Below are positions 1 to 8,598 of a stretch of 64,000 bases of DNA, one piece after another. The DNA is taken from contig JACOUL010000029.1 in the NCBI GenBank assembly GCA_016177875.1, positions 1 through 64,000 on the forward strand. Reading direction: 5' to 3'. Position 1 is the first letter of the stretch. Each line of letters starts with the position of its first letter. The DNA is from Burkholderiales bacterium (GTDB lineage Bacteria; Pseudomonadota; Gammaproteobacteria; Burkholderiales; Burkholderiaceae_D). The notes under the pieces were generated by a model. The model saw only the letters and a list, made by a program, of their open reading frames with translations, was not told where the DNA came from and did no database searches. A program made the translations under genes and the position numbers.

Positions 1-86
1 CCCTTCCCATCCCGAACAGGACCGTGAAACGACTTTGCGCCGATGATAGTGCTGCAACCAGTGTGAAAGTAGGTCATCGTCAGGCT
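1..86 (+). rRNA. rrf: 5S ribosomal RNA, 3' part (5' end outside window)
   Basis: The first 86 bases read as the body and 3' end of a betaproteobacterial 5S rRNA: CCCATCCCGAACAGG (loop C region), the CGCCGATGATAGTGC segment, and the 3' stem GTAGGTCATCGTCAGGC. About 30 bases of the 5' end are missing at the window edge. An intrinsic terminator follows within about 11 bases, as expected at the end of a 16S-23S-5S operon. The 16S and 23S genes should lie immediately upstream of the window. Confidence 0.95.
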
Positions 87-96
87 CTTACCCAGA

Positions 97-130
97 AAAG
101 CCCCTGATTCCTCCGAGTCAGGGGCTTTTT
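97..130 (+). terminator. Rho-independent terminator of the rRNA operon
   Basis: Perfect stem AAAAGCCCCTGA / TCAGGGGCTTTTT with a 9-base loop and a T run, placed about 10 bases after the 5S 3' end. It ends the rRNA transcript. The following bases (131-197) only separate it from the convergent pagL-like gene and contain a short imperfect tandem of CCTCGCTTTRCCA. Confidence 0.92.
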
Positions 131-197
131 GCTTTCCACCATCCATCCCTTCACCTTCAACACCCTTCTCCTCCCCGCCTCGCTTTGCCACCTCGCT

Positions 198-737
198 TTA
201 CCACCAGTAGCGCAAACCCATTCCAAAGACATTCACTGCATCGTTCGGTGTACTTATCCGCCCATTGGAAATATGCATAGCTCGAAAGCCAAGGTCAACA
301 CCGTTTTTCCAGACGAATCCGATCCCAACATGACTGTTAAAAACCAGATGGCTACTCTGACGTTTGCCATTGTTGTCGTAGTAGTCTGAAAGGTAATGCG
401 GACCCGTTCCCGCTTCTGCATAAAATCCCGAGGCATCGCGCTGCTGCAAGCGAAATACCGCTGCTATGCCGAAATCGTTAAACCGTTGCGTATTGTCCGG
501 AATGTTTTGGAATTGATTTGCTCGCCACTGTGCCCAAGAAGCGTCCCAATATGCGCCTAAATAGGTGGAGCCTTCGGAAAACCATTGCGTGTTCCATTTC
601 CATTGAAGGCCGACTCGTCCGATTTGAGTTTTATTTCCAGAGGCGAATTCAAGCGAAACACCATCAATTGCAAAGGCCGGCAATTGAATGGCCAAAAAAA
701 AGCTAAGGGCTGCGAGCAGCCTGATTGACGTTATCAT
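198..737 (-). CDS. pagL: Lipid A 3-O-deacylase, PagL family
   Basis: 179-aa outer-membrane beta-barrel enzyme of the PagL family, which removes the ester-linked 3-O acyl chain of lipid A. A signal peptide spans residues 1-23 (cleavage after AFA), alternating aromatic strands follow, and the C-terminus is RYWW. The signature HISNGRISTPND carries His155 and Ser157 of the catalytic His-Ser pair. By my recall of Pseudomonas PagL, the triad Glu falls on Asn169 here, so the third catalytic residue may differ or be shifted. An upstream in-frame ATG at 758 was rejected because AGGGAGGT sits 5-6 bases before the ATG at 737. It lies alone between the rRNA terminator and glpK. Confidence 0.82.
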   Translation of the reverse strand: MITSIRLLAALSFFLAIQLPAFAIDGVSLEFASGNKTQIGRVGLQWKWNTQWFSEGSTYLGAYWDASWAQWRANQFQNIPDNTQRFNDFGIAAVFRLQQRDASGFYAEAGTGPHYLSDYYDNNGKRQSSHLVFNSHVGIGFVWKNGVDLGFRAMHISNGRISTPNDAVNVFGMGLRYWW

Positions 738-810
738 TGAAACCTCCCTGGAGGGCATGCTTCATGACAGTATCGTCAATTTGCATAAAATTCATTTGCG
801 GAAAGATAAA

Positions 811-832
811 CTCGCCTAACATCGAAGGCGAG
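811..832 (-). terminator. Weak hairpin between glpK and pagL
   Basis: Inverted repeat CTCGCC / GGCGAG with a 10-base loop lies just downstream of glpK on its coding strand, followed by a short T-rich stretch (TTTATC). It may be a weak glpK terminator; the stem is only 6 bp and the T run is broken. Confidence 0.35.
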
Positions 833-854
833 ATATTGGCAAACATTGAATCAG

Positions 855-2345
855 TCAATTAGCCCAGGCCTTTGCGCGCTCAACTGCACGATGCCACGTA
901 TGCATTCTTTGCGCGCGTTCATCAATGGAAAGCGCCGGTTCGAAACGACGTTCCATTTGCCACTGCAGCGCGATTTCTTCTTGAGATGTCCAAAAGCCAA
1001 CGCCGAGGCCAGCTAAGTAAGCCGCCCCTAACGCCGTAGTTTCGGTGACGATCGGACGCACAACGGGCACGCCTAAAACATCCGCTTGGAATTGCATCAA
1101 TAGATCATTGCGCGAGGCGCCACCGTCCACGCGTAGTTCTGCTAATTCAATGCCGGAATCTGCTTGCATCGCCTGCAGTACATCCGCAGATTGATACGCA
1201 ATCGATTCCAACGCAGCGCGCGCAATATGCGCTTTGTTAGTCCCACGAGTCATGCCAACCAGCGTACCTCGTGCATAGCTATCCCAATATGGGGCGCCAA
1301 GCCCGGCAAATGCCGGAACCAGAACGACTCCCCCTGCATCCGGTACGCAAGAGGCTAGGGTCTCAATATCCGAAGAGCGATCAATTATGTTTAAGCCATC
1401 ACGCAGCCATTGCACCGTCGCTCCGGCCATAAACACACTGCCTTCCAGCATATAGGTAATAGACGAGCCAGAGCCGATATCCCATCCGACTGTAGACAGC
1501 AAATTGTTTTTGGATTCAATAATTTTTTGTCCCGTATTCATCAGCATGAAACAGCCTGTGCCATAGGTGTTTTTTGCTAAACCAGGCTGGTGGCATGCTT
1601 GACCAAAGGTTGCTGCTTGCTGGTCACCTGCTATACCCGCGATCGGAATTGGTGCGCCAAGTAATCGGGTGGAGGTGCGGCCAAGCATCCCGCAACTGGA
1701 CACCACCTGCGGCAGGATTTTTGGTGGAATTCGCAACAGTCTGAGTAATTCTTCATCCCAAGCCATGGTATGAAGATTGAATAAAAGCGTCCGTGATGCA
1801 TTGCTAGGATCCGTAAAGTGCTCGCCGCATAGCTTGTAAATCAGCCAAGAATCGATGGTGCCGAAGGCGATCTCGCCCCGTTCCGCGCGGTCTCGTACTC
1901 CAGGCACATGGTCAAGCAGCCATTGGATTTTTGTGCCTGAAAAATAGGCATCAAGCACCAAGCCGGTCTTCTGCTGAAATAGCGCGGCATGTCCAGCCAC
2001 TCGTAAGTCGTCGCAAATGCCGGCAGTGCGCCTATCTTGCCAAACGATGGCGGGTGCAATTGGTTCGCCGGATTTTTTATCCCATAGCACGGTTGTTTCG
2101 CGCTGATTCGTGATGCCGATCGCTGCGATATCCGCTGATGATATCGCTTGCTCACGCAAGACCTGTTGTGCCACTCCAAGCTGGCTCTGCCAAATTTCAT
2201 TGGCATCATGTTCTACCCAACCGGGTTCGGGAAAGTATTGTCTAAACTCTTGTTGCGCAACGCCTTTAATTTGGCCGCTATGGTCGAATAAAATGGCGCG
2301 TGAACTCGTCGTTCCCTGGTCGAGCGCAAGAATATAAGAAGGCAT
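855..2345 (-). CDS. glpK: Glycerol kinase
   Basis: 496-aa FGGY-family kinase that phosphorylates glycerol with ATP to sn-glycerol 3-phosphate in the cytoplasm. The N-terminal phosphate-binding motif [10 protein letters not shown] starts at residue 9. The glycerol-contacting WQDRRT and the C-terminal ATP-site segment [16 protein letters not shown] are all present. Length matches the family (about 500 aa). The start at 2345 is chosen over a 20-codon upstream extension because GAGGAG lies 6-7 bases before it and [11 protein letters not shown] is the usual N-terminus. No glpF or glpD is adjacent; the neighbour upstream is divergent. Confidence 0.97.
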   Translation of the reverse strand: MPSYILALDQGTTSSRAILFDHSGQIKGVAQQEFRQYFPEPGWVEHDANEIWQSQLGVAQQVLREQAISSADIAAIGITNQRETTVLWDKKSGEPIAPAIVWQDRRTAGICDDLRVAGHAALFQQKTGLVLDAYFSGTKIQWLLDHVPGVRDRAERGEIAFGTIDSWLIYKLCGEHFTDPSNASRTLLFNLHTMAWDEELLRLLRIPPKILPQVVSSCGMLGRTSTRLLGAPIPIAGIAGDQQAATFGQACHQPGLAKNTYGTGCFMLMNTGQKIIESKNNLLSTVGWDIGSGSSITYMLEGSVFMAGATVQWLRDGLNIIDRSSDIETLASCVPDAGGVVLVPAFAGLGAPYWDSYARGTLVGMTRGTNKAHIARAALESIAYQSADVLQAMQADSGIELAELRVDGGASRNDLLMQFQADVLGVPVVRPIVTETTALGAAYLAGLGVGFWTSQEEIALQWQMERRFEPALSIDERAQRMHTWHRAVERAKAWAN

Positions 2346-2466
2346 GGCTGTCTCCTCGTTAAGGGTGAACGCATAGCGGAGCCGGCAAGCAGGTATCGAC
2401 ACCAATGGCGCTTTTTGTGATCATACTGCACCGTTTGGGACAAACAGCGCGCAAGGATAGAAATAG

Positions 2467-3378
2467 ATGGCAGAACAGACACTTTCTCATATTGCTTTTC
2501 TAGGCATCGGTTTGATGGGTAAGCCGATGGCCACGCGCTTATTGCAAGCAGGTTATCCAGTCACGGCCTGGAATCGCACCGTAAGCAAAGCGGAAGCGCT
2601 GCGCAATGCCGGAGCAGAAATTGCCGTGACTTTGGAAGGTGCAGTGCGCAACGCGCAGATTGTCATCACTATGCTCGAAGATGGCAATGTGGTACGTCAA
2701 GTGGTCGAGCAAGCATTGGCCTGCTTGCAGCCAGGCGCACTCGTAATCGATATGAGTTCGACACGACAATCCGAGGCGCAGCAATTCCACGCTCGCTTGC
2801 AGGAAATCGGGGTGTCCTTTGTCGATGCGCCGGTTTCGGGAGGTGTTGTCGGCGCAGAGGCTGGCACTCTCGCTATCATGGCTGGCGGCAGTGCAGCCGA
2901 CTTCGTACGGGCAGAGCCCATTTTAAAAATAATGGGGCGGCCCACTTTGGTGGGGTCTGCAGGCAGCGGCCAATTAGCGAAGCTATGCAATCAATTGATC
3001 GTTGGCGGCACGCTCAACATCATCGCGGAAGCGCTGCTGTTGGCGCAAGCCGGAGGCGCAGACCCGGTGGCAGTGCGCGCTGCGATACGCGGCGGATTTG
3101 CCGAAAGCCGCATTTTGGAAGTGCATGGACAGCGTATGTTGGATCGCAATTTTATGCCGGGTGGTCAGGTGAAAAGCCAAACCAAGGATTTGGAAAATGT
3201 TTTAATTGCCGCCAGCGCCGCTGGTGTGCGCCTTCCGCTTACCGAATTGGTGACCGAGCACTTTCGCAGCATACTGAAGGACGTTCCTCATGCTGACCAA
3301 TCGGCTGCTCTGCTCGCCGTTGAAAAAATAAATCTCGGCCAGCGAGTCGGCAAAAGTGCCGACAGCTTGCCGGAATGA
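2467..3378 (+). CDS. Beta-hydroxyacid dehydrogenase (2-hydroxy-3-oxopropionate reductase / 3-hydroxyisobutyrate dehydrogenase type)
   Basis: 303-aa NAD(P)-dependent oxidoreductase of the beta-hydroxyacid dehydrogenase family. The N-terminal Rossmann motif GIGLMGKPMA spans residues 13-22. The substrate-binding signature DAPVSGGVVGAEAGTL starts at about 120, and the catalytic lysine is K172 in GQLAKLCNQ. The C-terminal all-helical half includes KDLENVLIAASAAG. Closest named members are GarR/GlxR (tartronate semialdehyde reductase) and MmsB; substrate cannot be told from sequence, and no glyoxylate or valine pathway gene is adjacent. It starts 121 bp from the divergent glpK, with AAGGATAG before the ATG. 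Confidence 0.88.
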   Translation: MAEQTLSHIAFLGIGLMGKPMATRLLQAGYPVTAWNRTVSKAEALRNAGAEIAVTLEGAVRNAQIVITMLEDGNVVRQVVEQALACLQPGALVIDMSSTRQSEAQQFHARLQEIGVSFVDAPVSGGVVGAEAGTLAIMAGGSAADFVRAEPILKIMGRPTLVGSAGSGQLAKLCNQLIVGGTLNIIAEALLLAQAGGADPVAVRAAIRGGFAESRILEVHGQRMLDRNFMPGGQVKSQTKDLENVLIAASAAGVRLPLTELVTEHFRSILKDVPHADQSAALLAVEKINLGQRVGKSADSLPE

Positions 3379-3392
3379 GCCCTTGAATATTC

Positions 3393-5183
3393 ATGTCTTA
3401 CCAACCGAAAGAGCCGGCCAACTGGCGTGCCGTTTGGCGCTTGATCAGGCCTTATTGGTCTTCTGACGAAAAATGGCGTGCGCGCGGATTGCTATTTGCG
3501 ATTGTGGCATTAGCGCTTGCGATGGTTTATTTGAACGTCTTGTTCAATAGCTGGAATCGCGATGCATTCAATGCGTTAGAGACAAAAAATTATTCGGCAT
3601 TCAAAGAACAGCTTTGGCGTTTTTCTTATCTAGCCTTTATCTACATATCCGTTGCCATATATAAGGTTTATTTACGCCAAGCGCTAGAAATGCGCTGGCG
3701 TGCCTGGTTGACTCGTCAGCATTTACAAGAATGGCTTGAGAACCAAGCGTATTACCGTATCGAGCAAACCGGTAGTGCCGACAATCCGGATCAACGTATC
3801 GCGGAGGATTTAAATTCGCTGACGATCGGGACTCTTTCGCTGGCGTTAGGATTTTTGTCGAGTGTAGTTACCTTAGTCTCTTTTATCGGCATCCTGTGGT
3901 CGGTCAGCGGGCCGTTGGTATTCGCATTCGCGGATCATCAATGGACAATTCCCGGCTACATGGTTTGGTTTGCCTTCGCCTATGCGCTGGTTGGTTCAGT
4001 GCTGGTGTGGTGGATCGGCAAGCCCCTGGTGACCCAGAATTTTAATCAGCAACGATTCGAAGCAAATTTCCGTTTTGGTTTAATCCGCATTCGCGAATAC
4101 GCTGAGGCAATTGCCTTGTATCGCGGCGAAGAACAAGAACAGCAGCATCTGGGTAAAAAGTTCGAGCAAATTCGTGCCAATTGGTGGAATATCATGCGCA
4201 CTACTAAGCGCTTGAATATCGTCGCAACTTTCTACGCGCAATTTGCCATTATCTTTCCGATGCTTGTTGCCGCCCCTCGCTATTTTTCCGGTGCGATCAC
4301 GCTTGGTGTCTTCACCCAAATCGGCGACGCGTTCGCTCAGGTTCAAGACGCTTTGTCTTGGTTCGTCGATGCTTTCAAGTCGCTGGCCGAATGGAAGGCA
4401 AGCGTGAATCGTTTGGCAGGCTTTCACGAAGCAGTGACCGCGGCACGCATGCAAAAATCCGGCTTGTCGGTTACGCGTAATAACGTAGGCGCGATTTTGC
4501 TCGATGAGCTTAGCTTGCACGTCCCGGGCGGAAAGGGACTGACGGTTCCGTTGACCGCCGATGTGCGCACCGGTCAGCGAATTTTGGTGAGCGGCCCCTC
4601 GGGCTGCGGTAAATCTACTTTGTTTCGTGCTTTGGCCGGCGTTTGGCCGTATGGCGCGGGTACGATTGAAATTCCCGGAAATGCCAAGCTGATGTTCCTG
4701 CCGCAGAAAAGTTATTTGCCGATCGGCAGCTTGCGCACCGCGTTGATTTATCCTGCTGCAGAAAATGCGTACCGTGATTTGGCGATTCAGCACTATCTGG
4801 AGTTATGCCAACTGGAGCATTTAAAGCAAAGTCTGGATGAAGTGGATAATTGGAGCCAACGTTTATCCCCTGGCGAGCAACAGCGTCTGGCATTTGTACG
4901 CGTGTTGCTTGCACGTCCGGACGTATTATTCTTAGATGAGGCGACCAGCGCACTTGACGCGAAGAGTGAGGATGCGCTGTATGAATTGATCTTGCAAGAG
5001 CTGCCGCAGGCGACCATGATGAGCATCGCTCATCGCGAGGCTGTTGCAAAATTTCACCAGACGCGATGGCAGTTTGTCCGGAAAGCCGAGCTCGGTCATA
5101 CAATAGAAGCCGAGGTTTTATACTCGCGTTTTACCATCGAGCGTAAGGTAATTACGCCAGTCTCTTCCGCTGCTAATTCATGA
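3393..5183 (+). CDS. ABC transporter, fused permease/ATPase, SbmA/BacA-like (YddA type)
   Basis: 596-aa inner-membrane half-transporter. Residues 1-350 form an SbmA/BacA-type membrane domain with several hydrophobic helices and the RWRAWLTRQ...YYRIEQTG...DNPDQRIAEDL region typical of this family. Residues 370-590 are an ABC ATPase with Walker A GPSGCGKST at about 401, signature LSPGEQQRLAF at about 491, and Walker [14 protein letters not shown] at about 510. The relatives carry peptide antibiotics, cobalamin or very-long-chain acyl substrates; the substrate here is unknown. It starts 14 bp after the dehydrogenase and its stop overlaps the start of the DUF3047 gene (ATGA), so the latter is probably co-translated. 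Confidence 0.9.
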   Translation: MSYQPKEPANWRAVWRLIRPYWSSDEKWRARGLLFAIVALALAMVYLNVLFNSWNRDAFNALETKNYSAFKEQLWRFSYLAFIYISVAIYKVYLRQALEMRWRAWLTRQHLQEWLENQAYYRIEQTGSADNPDQRIAEDLNSLTIGTLSLALGFLSSVVTLVSFIGILWSVSGPLVFAFADHQWTIPGYMVWFAFAYALVGSVLVWWIGKPLVTQNFNQQRFEANFRFGLIRIREYAEAIALYRGEEQEQQHLGKKFEQIRANWWNIMRTTKRLNIVATFYAQFAIIFPMLVAAPRYFSGAITLGVFTQIGDAFAQVQDALSWFVDAFKSLAEWKASVNRLAGFHEAVTAARMQKSGLSVTRNNVGAILLDELSLHVPGGKGLTVPLTADVRTGQRILVSGPSGCGKSTLFRALAGVWPYGAGTIEIPGNAKLMFLPQKSYLPIGSLRTALIYPAAENAYRDLAIQHYLELCQLEHLKQSLDEVDNWSQRLSPGEQQRLAFVRVLLARPDVLFLDEATSALDAKSEDALYELILQELPQATMMSIAHREAVAKFHQTRWQFVRKAELGHTIEAEVLYSRFTIERKVITPVSSAANS

Positions 5184-5956
5184 TTCGATTTCTTCTGCTT
5201 TTAACCGCATTGTCGATACTCGGCGGTTGTTCCGTGAATCCGCACGCTGGTCACGGCCATCAAGCGGCTGGCGATAGCGGTGTAACAACGCTTGGAGGCG
5301 TGCCGACCAGGTTTTCCTCCGGCCACGTGGGGATGGTTCCTCAAGGCTGGGAACCAATGGTCATTTTCAAACACAAGAAGCGTACGGAATATGGCTTAGT
5401 GCATGATCATGGTGAAGCGGTCATGCGTGCATATGCAGCGAAAGCTTCTTCCGGCTTGATGTATCAATTGAGCGTCGACCCCATGCAGCGGCCGTGGCTT
5501 GAATGGCGATGGAAGATCATGAATCTAAGCGGCGCCGTCGCCAACGCGCAAGATCTCATGGAAGACGCGCCGGCACGCATCATTCTTGGTTTTGACGGTG
5601 ACAAGGGCTCGCTATCGTTTTCCGACCAAATCCTGTTCGAAACGGCCAGAGTCATCACCGGATATGATTTTCCCTATGCTACGTTGATGTACGAGTGGCA
5701 TGGCGCCAGCCCGGTCGGTTCGGTTACCAAGAGCAAGCGTTCGGGCCGCATTCGCACTGTAGTGGCGGAAAGCGGTGCGGCAGGCTTAGGAGATTGGCGA
5801 ACATTCAGGCGGAATATTGTCGAGGATTTTCAGAAAGCCTTTGGCGAAATGCCTGGTCGCTTGATTGGCGTCGGTGTATTGACGGATACTGATTTTAGCG
5901 GCGAAACGGTCGAAACTTTTTATGGCGATATCCGCCTTATGGCGCCGATCAAGTAG
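5180..5956 (+). CDS. DUF3047 family lipoprotein
   Basis: 258-aa predicted lipoprotein. A signal peptide with lipobox LGGC places the lipidated cysteine at about residue 17. After a Gly/His-rich linker, the body matches the DUF3047 pattern: GWEPMVIFKHKKRTEYGL, a central PWLEWRWKI segment, and a C-terminal GVGVLTDTDFSGETVETFYGDI. The family has no established function; periplasmic carbohydrate- or lipid-related binding is only a guess. It overlaps the SbmA-like transporter by 4 nt (ATGA), which suggests translational coupling and a shared envelope role. It is tail-to-tail with the M20 amidohydrolase. Confidence 0.85.
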   Translation: MIRFLLLLTALSILGGCSVNPHAGHGHQAAGDSGVTTLGGVPTRFSSGHVGMVPQGWEPMVIFKHKKRTEYGLVHDHGEAVMRAYAAKASSGLMYQLSVDPMQRPWLEWRWKIMNLSGAVANAQDLMEDAPARIILGFDGDKGSLSFSDQILFETARVITGYDFPYATLMYEWHGASPVGSVTKSKRSGRIRTVVAESGAAGLGDWRTFRRNIVEDFQKAFGEMPGRLIGVGVLTDTDFSGETVETFYGDIRLMAPIK

Positions 5957-5971
5957 CATCCTAAGGATGTC

Positions 5972-7162
5972 TTAGAAACGTAAATACGCTTGCGCCAACT
6001 TAACCCAATAAGTTGCGCCGATCGGCAGCAAGGCATCGTTGAAGTCGTAGCTAGGATTATGCAAATTGCATGGTCCCAGACCATGGCCGGCGTCGCGATG
6101 TGTTCCCTCGCCATTGCCGAGGAAGGCATAGCAGCCCGGTTTTTTCTGCAGCATGAAGGCGAAATCTTCGGCGCCCATAGTGGGTTCGACTTGTGCATTC
6201 ACGTTAGCTGGGCCGACGATGCCCTGCATGACTTCAATGGCAAACGCCGTTTCCTTGGCATGATTGATCAAGGGCGGGTAGTTGCGCAGGAAGCGGAATT
6301 CAACGCTGGCGCCGAACGCTGCTGCCGTATGTTCTGCGATTTCTCGCATGCGTTGCTCAATCAAGTCCAGCGCCGGCGCATTGAAGGTGCGTACGGTGCC
6401 GATCAAATTCGCTTCGTCGGGAAGCACGTTAGTCGCGCTGCCGGCGTGGATTTGCGTGATCGATAGCACCGCGGCGTCGAGAGGGTTGCAGTTGCGCGAT
6501 ACAATTGTTTGCCAGCTTTGCGCAATCTGAATCGCCACCATGATCGGGTCAATACCTTTATGGGGTTGAGCCGCATGCGCTCCTTTGCCTTTGATGATCA
6601 CTTCGAATTCATTGGAAGAAGCCATCATCGGTCCTGCGGTCACGCCGAAGCTGCCGACCGGAGCGCCCGGCCAGTTGTGCATGCCGAACACCGCTTCCAT
6701 CGGGCAGCGCTCGAACAAGCCGTCATCCATCATGCGTTTCGCGCCGCCGCCGCCTTCTTCGGCCGGCTGGAAAATAACATAGACGGTGCCGTCGAAATCG
6801 CGGTGCTGAGCGAGATAGTGAGCCGCGCCTAGTAGCATGGCGGTGTGGCCGTCATGGCCGCATGCATGCATGCGGCCGGTGTAGCGCGAGGCATGGGCAA
6901 AGCGATTGGCTTCCTGCACCGGCAGCGCATCCATATCAGCACGCAAACCAATGGCGCGGTCTCGCGTGCCGCCCTTGATGACGCCCACTATGCCGGTGCC
7001 GCCTAAGCCGCGAATGGTGGGGATGTCCCATTCGGTGAGCTTTGTTGCAACGACATCCGAGGTGCGCTGTTCTTGAAACGCGAGTTCAGGGTGCGCGTGC
7101 AAGTCACGCCGAATCTCTTGGAGTTCGGTCTGGAAGCGGACGATAGGGTCGATCAATTCCAT
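5972..7162 (-). CDS. M20 family amidohydrolase (hippurate hydrolase-like)
   Basis: 396-aa M20D metallo-amidohydrolase that would cleave N-acyl amino acids or similar amides using a binuclear metal site. The characteristic GLRADMDALP and HACGHDGHTAMLLG (H99, D104, H106) are present, with a later HNWPG and the C-terminal MGAEDFAFMLQ metal-binding segment. No signal peptide, so cytoplasmic. I prefer ATG at 7162 (MELIDPIVRFQ), the common N-terminus in relatives, over an in-frame TTG at 7186; neither has a clear ribosome site. Substrate is unassigned. Confidence 0.9.
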   Translation of the reverse strand: MELIDPIVRFQTELQEIRRDLHAHPELAFQEQRTSDVVATKLTEWDIPTIRGLGGTGIVGVIKGGTRDRAIGLRADMDALPVQEANRFAHASRYTGRMHACGHDGHTAMLLGAAHYLAQHRDFDGTVYVIFQPAEEGGGGAKRMMDDGLFERCPMEAVFGMHNWPGAPVGSFGVTAGPMMASSNEFEVIIKGKGAHAAQPHKGIDPIMVAIQIAQSWQTIVSRNCNPLDAAVLSITQIHAGSATNVLPDEANLIGTVRTFNAPALDLIEQRMREIAEHTAAAFGASVEFRFLRNYPPLINHAKETAFAIEVMQGIVGPANVNAQVEPTMGAEDFAFMLQKKPGCYAFLGNGEGTHRDAGHGLGPCNLHNPSYDFNDALLPIGATYWVKLAQAYLRF

Positions 7163-7326
7163 GGCGGTAGCGGGGCTCAGTTGCAAGACTCTATATTACG
7201 CCAGCCGTAAGTATGGCGCTTTGATAGCTGTGAATGAATTGGCAACCCTATTTGTGCGCAATTCGCTTAAATGCGCGGCACTATCTTGCGCCAAAGCATT
7301 CTAAAGCGCATATTTTAAAACTTAGG

Positions 7327-7369
7327 AATTGCGGGACAGCGTTAAGCGAAGCGGTACTCTGTCCTCAAC
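7327..7369. repeat. REP-like palindromic repeat, copy 1
   Basis: A 43-bp element with arms AATTGCGGGACAG and CTGTCCTCAAC around a CGAAGCG core. GGACAG/CTGTCC pair to form a hairpin. The same arms and core recur in inverse orientation at 40362-40403. The element ends only 10 bases before the first ATG of the aminopeptidase gene, so it lies in that gene's 5' leader. Confidence 0.75.
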
Positions 7370-7379
7370 AAATTAGAGA

Positions 7380-8492
7380 ATGCGCATTTTTTGCATCATT
7401 ATCATGAAGTGGCGTATCGTTTTTTTCTGCGGCGTGGCCGCATTGGTGGGCGGTTGTGCGCAACTTGGCTATTACTTCCAAGCGGCGCAAGGGCAGCTTT
7501 CTTTGTTGTCGAGCGCGAAGCCGATCGATGAATGGCTGGCCGATCCGGGCGTGGGCGATACGCTCAAAAATAAGCTTACCAAAACTAGGGACATTCGGCG
7601 CTTTGCGGCGCAAGAGCTCAATCTTCCTGATAACGGCACCTTTACTACTTATGCCGATTTAAAGCGCCCATTCGTTCTTTGGAATGTGGTTGCCACGCCA
7701 GAGCTTTCTCTCAAGCCCAAGTTGTGGTGTTTCCCCATTGCCGGCTGCGTGAATTACCGTGGTTATTACAACAAGGAAGAGGCGCAAGCCTACGCAGAAG
7801 AGTTGCGGAATGAGCATTATGATGTGCAAGTATCGGGTGTTCCTGCTTATTCCACGCTAGGATGGTTCAGTGATCCCGTGCTGTCGACCTTCATTCAATA
7901 CTCGGAAGCGGAATTGGCGCGCTTGATTTTCCACGAGCTTGCACATCAAGTGGTCTATATCCCGGGCGACTCTAGCTTCAACGAGTCGTTTGCCGTTGCG
8001 GTGGAAGAGGCTGGAATCGAGCACTGGATTTCTCAGCACGGCAACGACAAATTACGCGCTTCATATCGCGAGCATCAAGGACGCAAGCGCGATTTCCTTA
8101 GTCTGTTGGTAAAGTGCCGCAAACATCTCGAAGCCAATTACAAGAGTGATTCCAGCGATGCCGACAAGAGAAAACGCAAAGCGGAAATTTTCCAGGCAAT
8201 GGTGGATGGTTACCATGCATTGAAAGAATCCTGGGGGGGATATTCCGGTTATGACCGCTGGTTTGCCGAGCCGCTGTCAAACGCCCATCTTGCTTTAGTG
8301 GCGACTTACCATGACTACGTCCCCGGTTTCCGTGCCTTGCTCGCACAAGAGAAGAGCTATGCGAATTTTTATTCGGCGGTGCGTGCTTTAGCGGATTTGG
8401 AGCCGTCGGCTCGTCAAGACCGCTTGGTGCAGTTGGCGAAAAAGCCCGATACCGATACGATGCAAGCATCGGTTGCGATAACGCAGAAATAA
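7380..8492 (+). CDS. Lipoprotein zinc aminopeptidase (PF10023 family)
   Basis: 370-aa putative metallo-aminopeptidase. The N-terminus is a lipoprotein signal ending VGGC (lipidated Cys26 from this start, residue 18 if the second ATG at 7404 is used). A zinc site HELAHQ spans 185-190 with the third ligand Glu202 in FNESFA, as in the PF10023 family. Length is typical. It would act in the periplasm anchored to a membrane. Neither ATG has a strong ribosome site (TTAGAGA precedes the first), so the start is uncertain. A REP-like palindrome lies in its leader. Confidence 0.85.
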   Translation: MRIFCIIIMKWRIVFFCGVAALVGGCAQLGYYFQAAQGQLSLLSSAKPIDEWLADPGVGDTLKNKLTKTRDIRRFAAQELNLPDNGTFTTYADLKRPFVLWNVVATPELSLKPKLWCFPIAGCVNYRGYYNKEEAQAYAEELRNEHYDVQVSGVPAYSTLGWFSDPVLSTFIQYSEAELARLIFHELAHQVVYIPGDSSFNESFAVAVEEAGIEHWISQHGNDKLRASYREHQGRKRDFLSLLVKCRKHLEANYKSDSSDADKRKRKAEIFQAMVDGYHALKESWGGYSGYDRWFAEPLSNAHLALVATYHDYVPGFRALLAQEKSYANFYSAVRALADLEPSARQDRLVQLAKKPDTDTMQASVAITQK

Positions 8493-8598
8493 GTCGGCGC
8501 GCTCAATGCATTCTTTGCAATAAAATCGGTTTTATCGCACAATTCGCTGAATACCTGGCAGCGTCCAGGCCCCACATAAAAACAGCAAGGAGACGTGC

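Noticed and set aside
4080..4793. 237-codon open frame antisense to the SbmA-like transporter
   Set aside because: It lies across the conserved ATPase coding sequence and has low-complexity Arg/Gln-rich translation.
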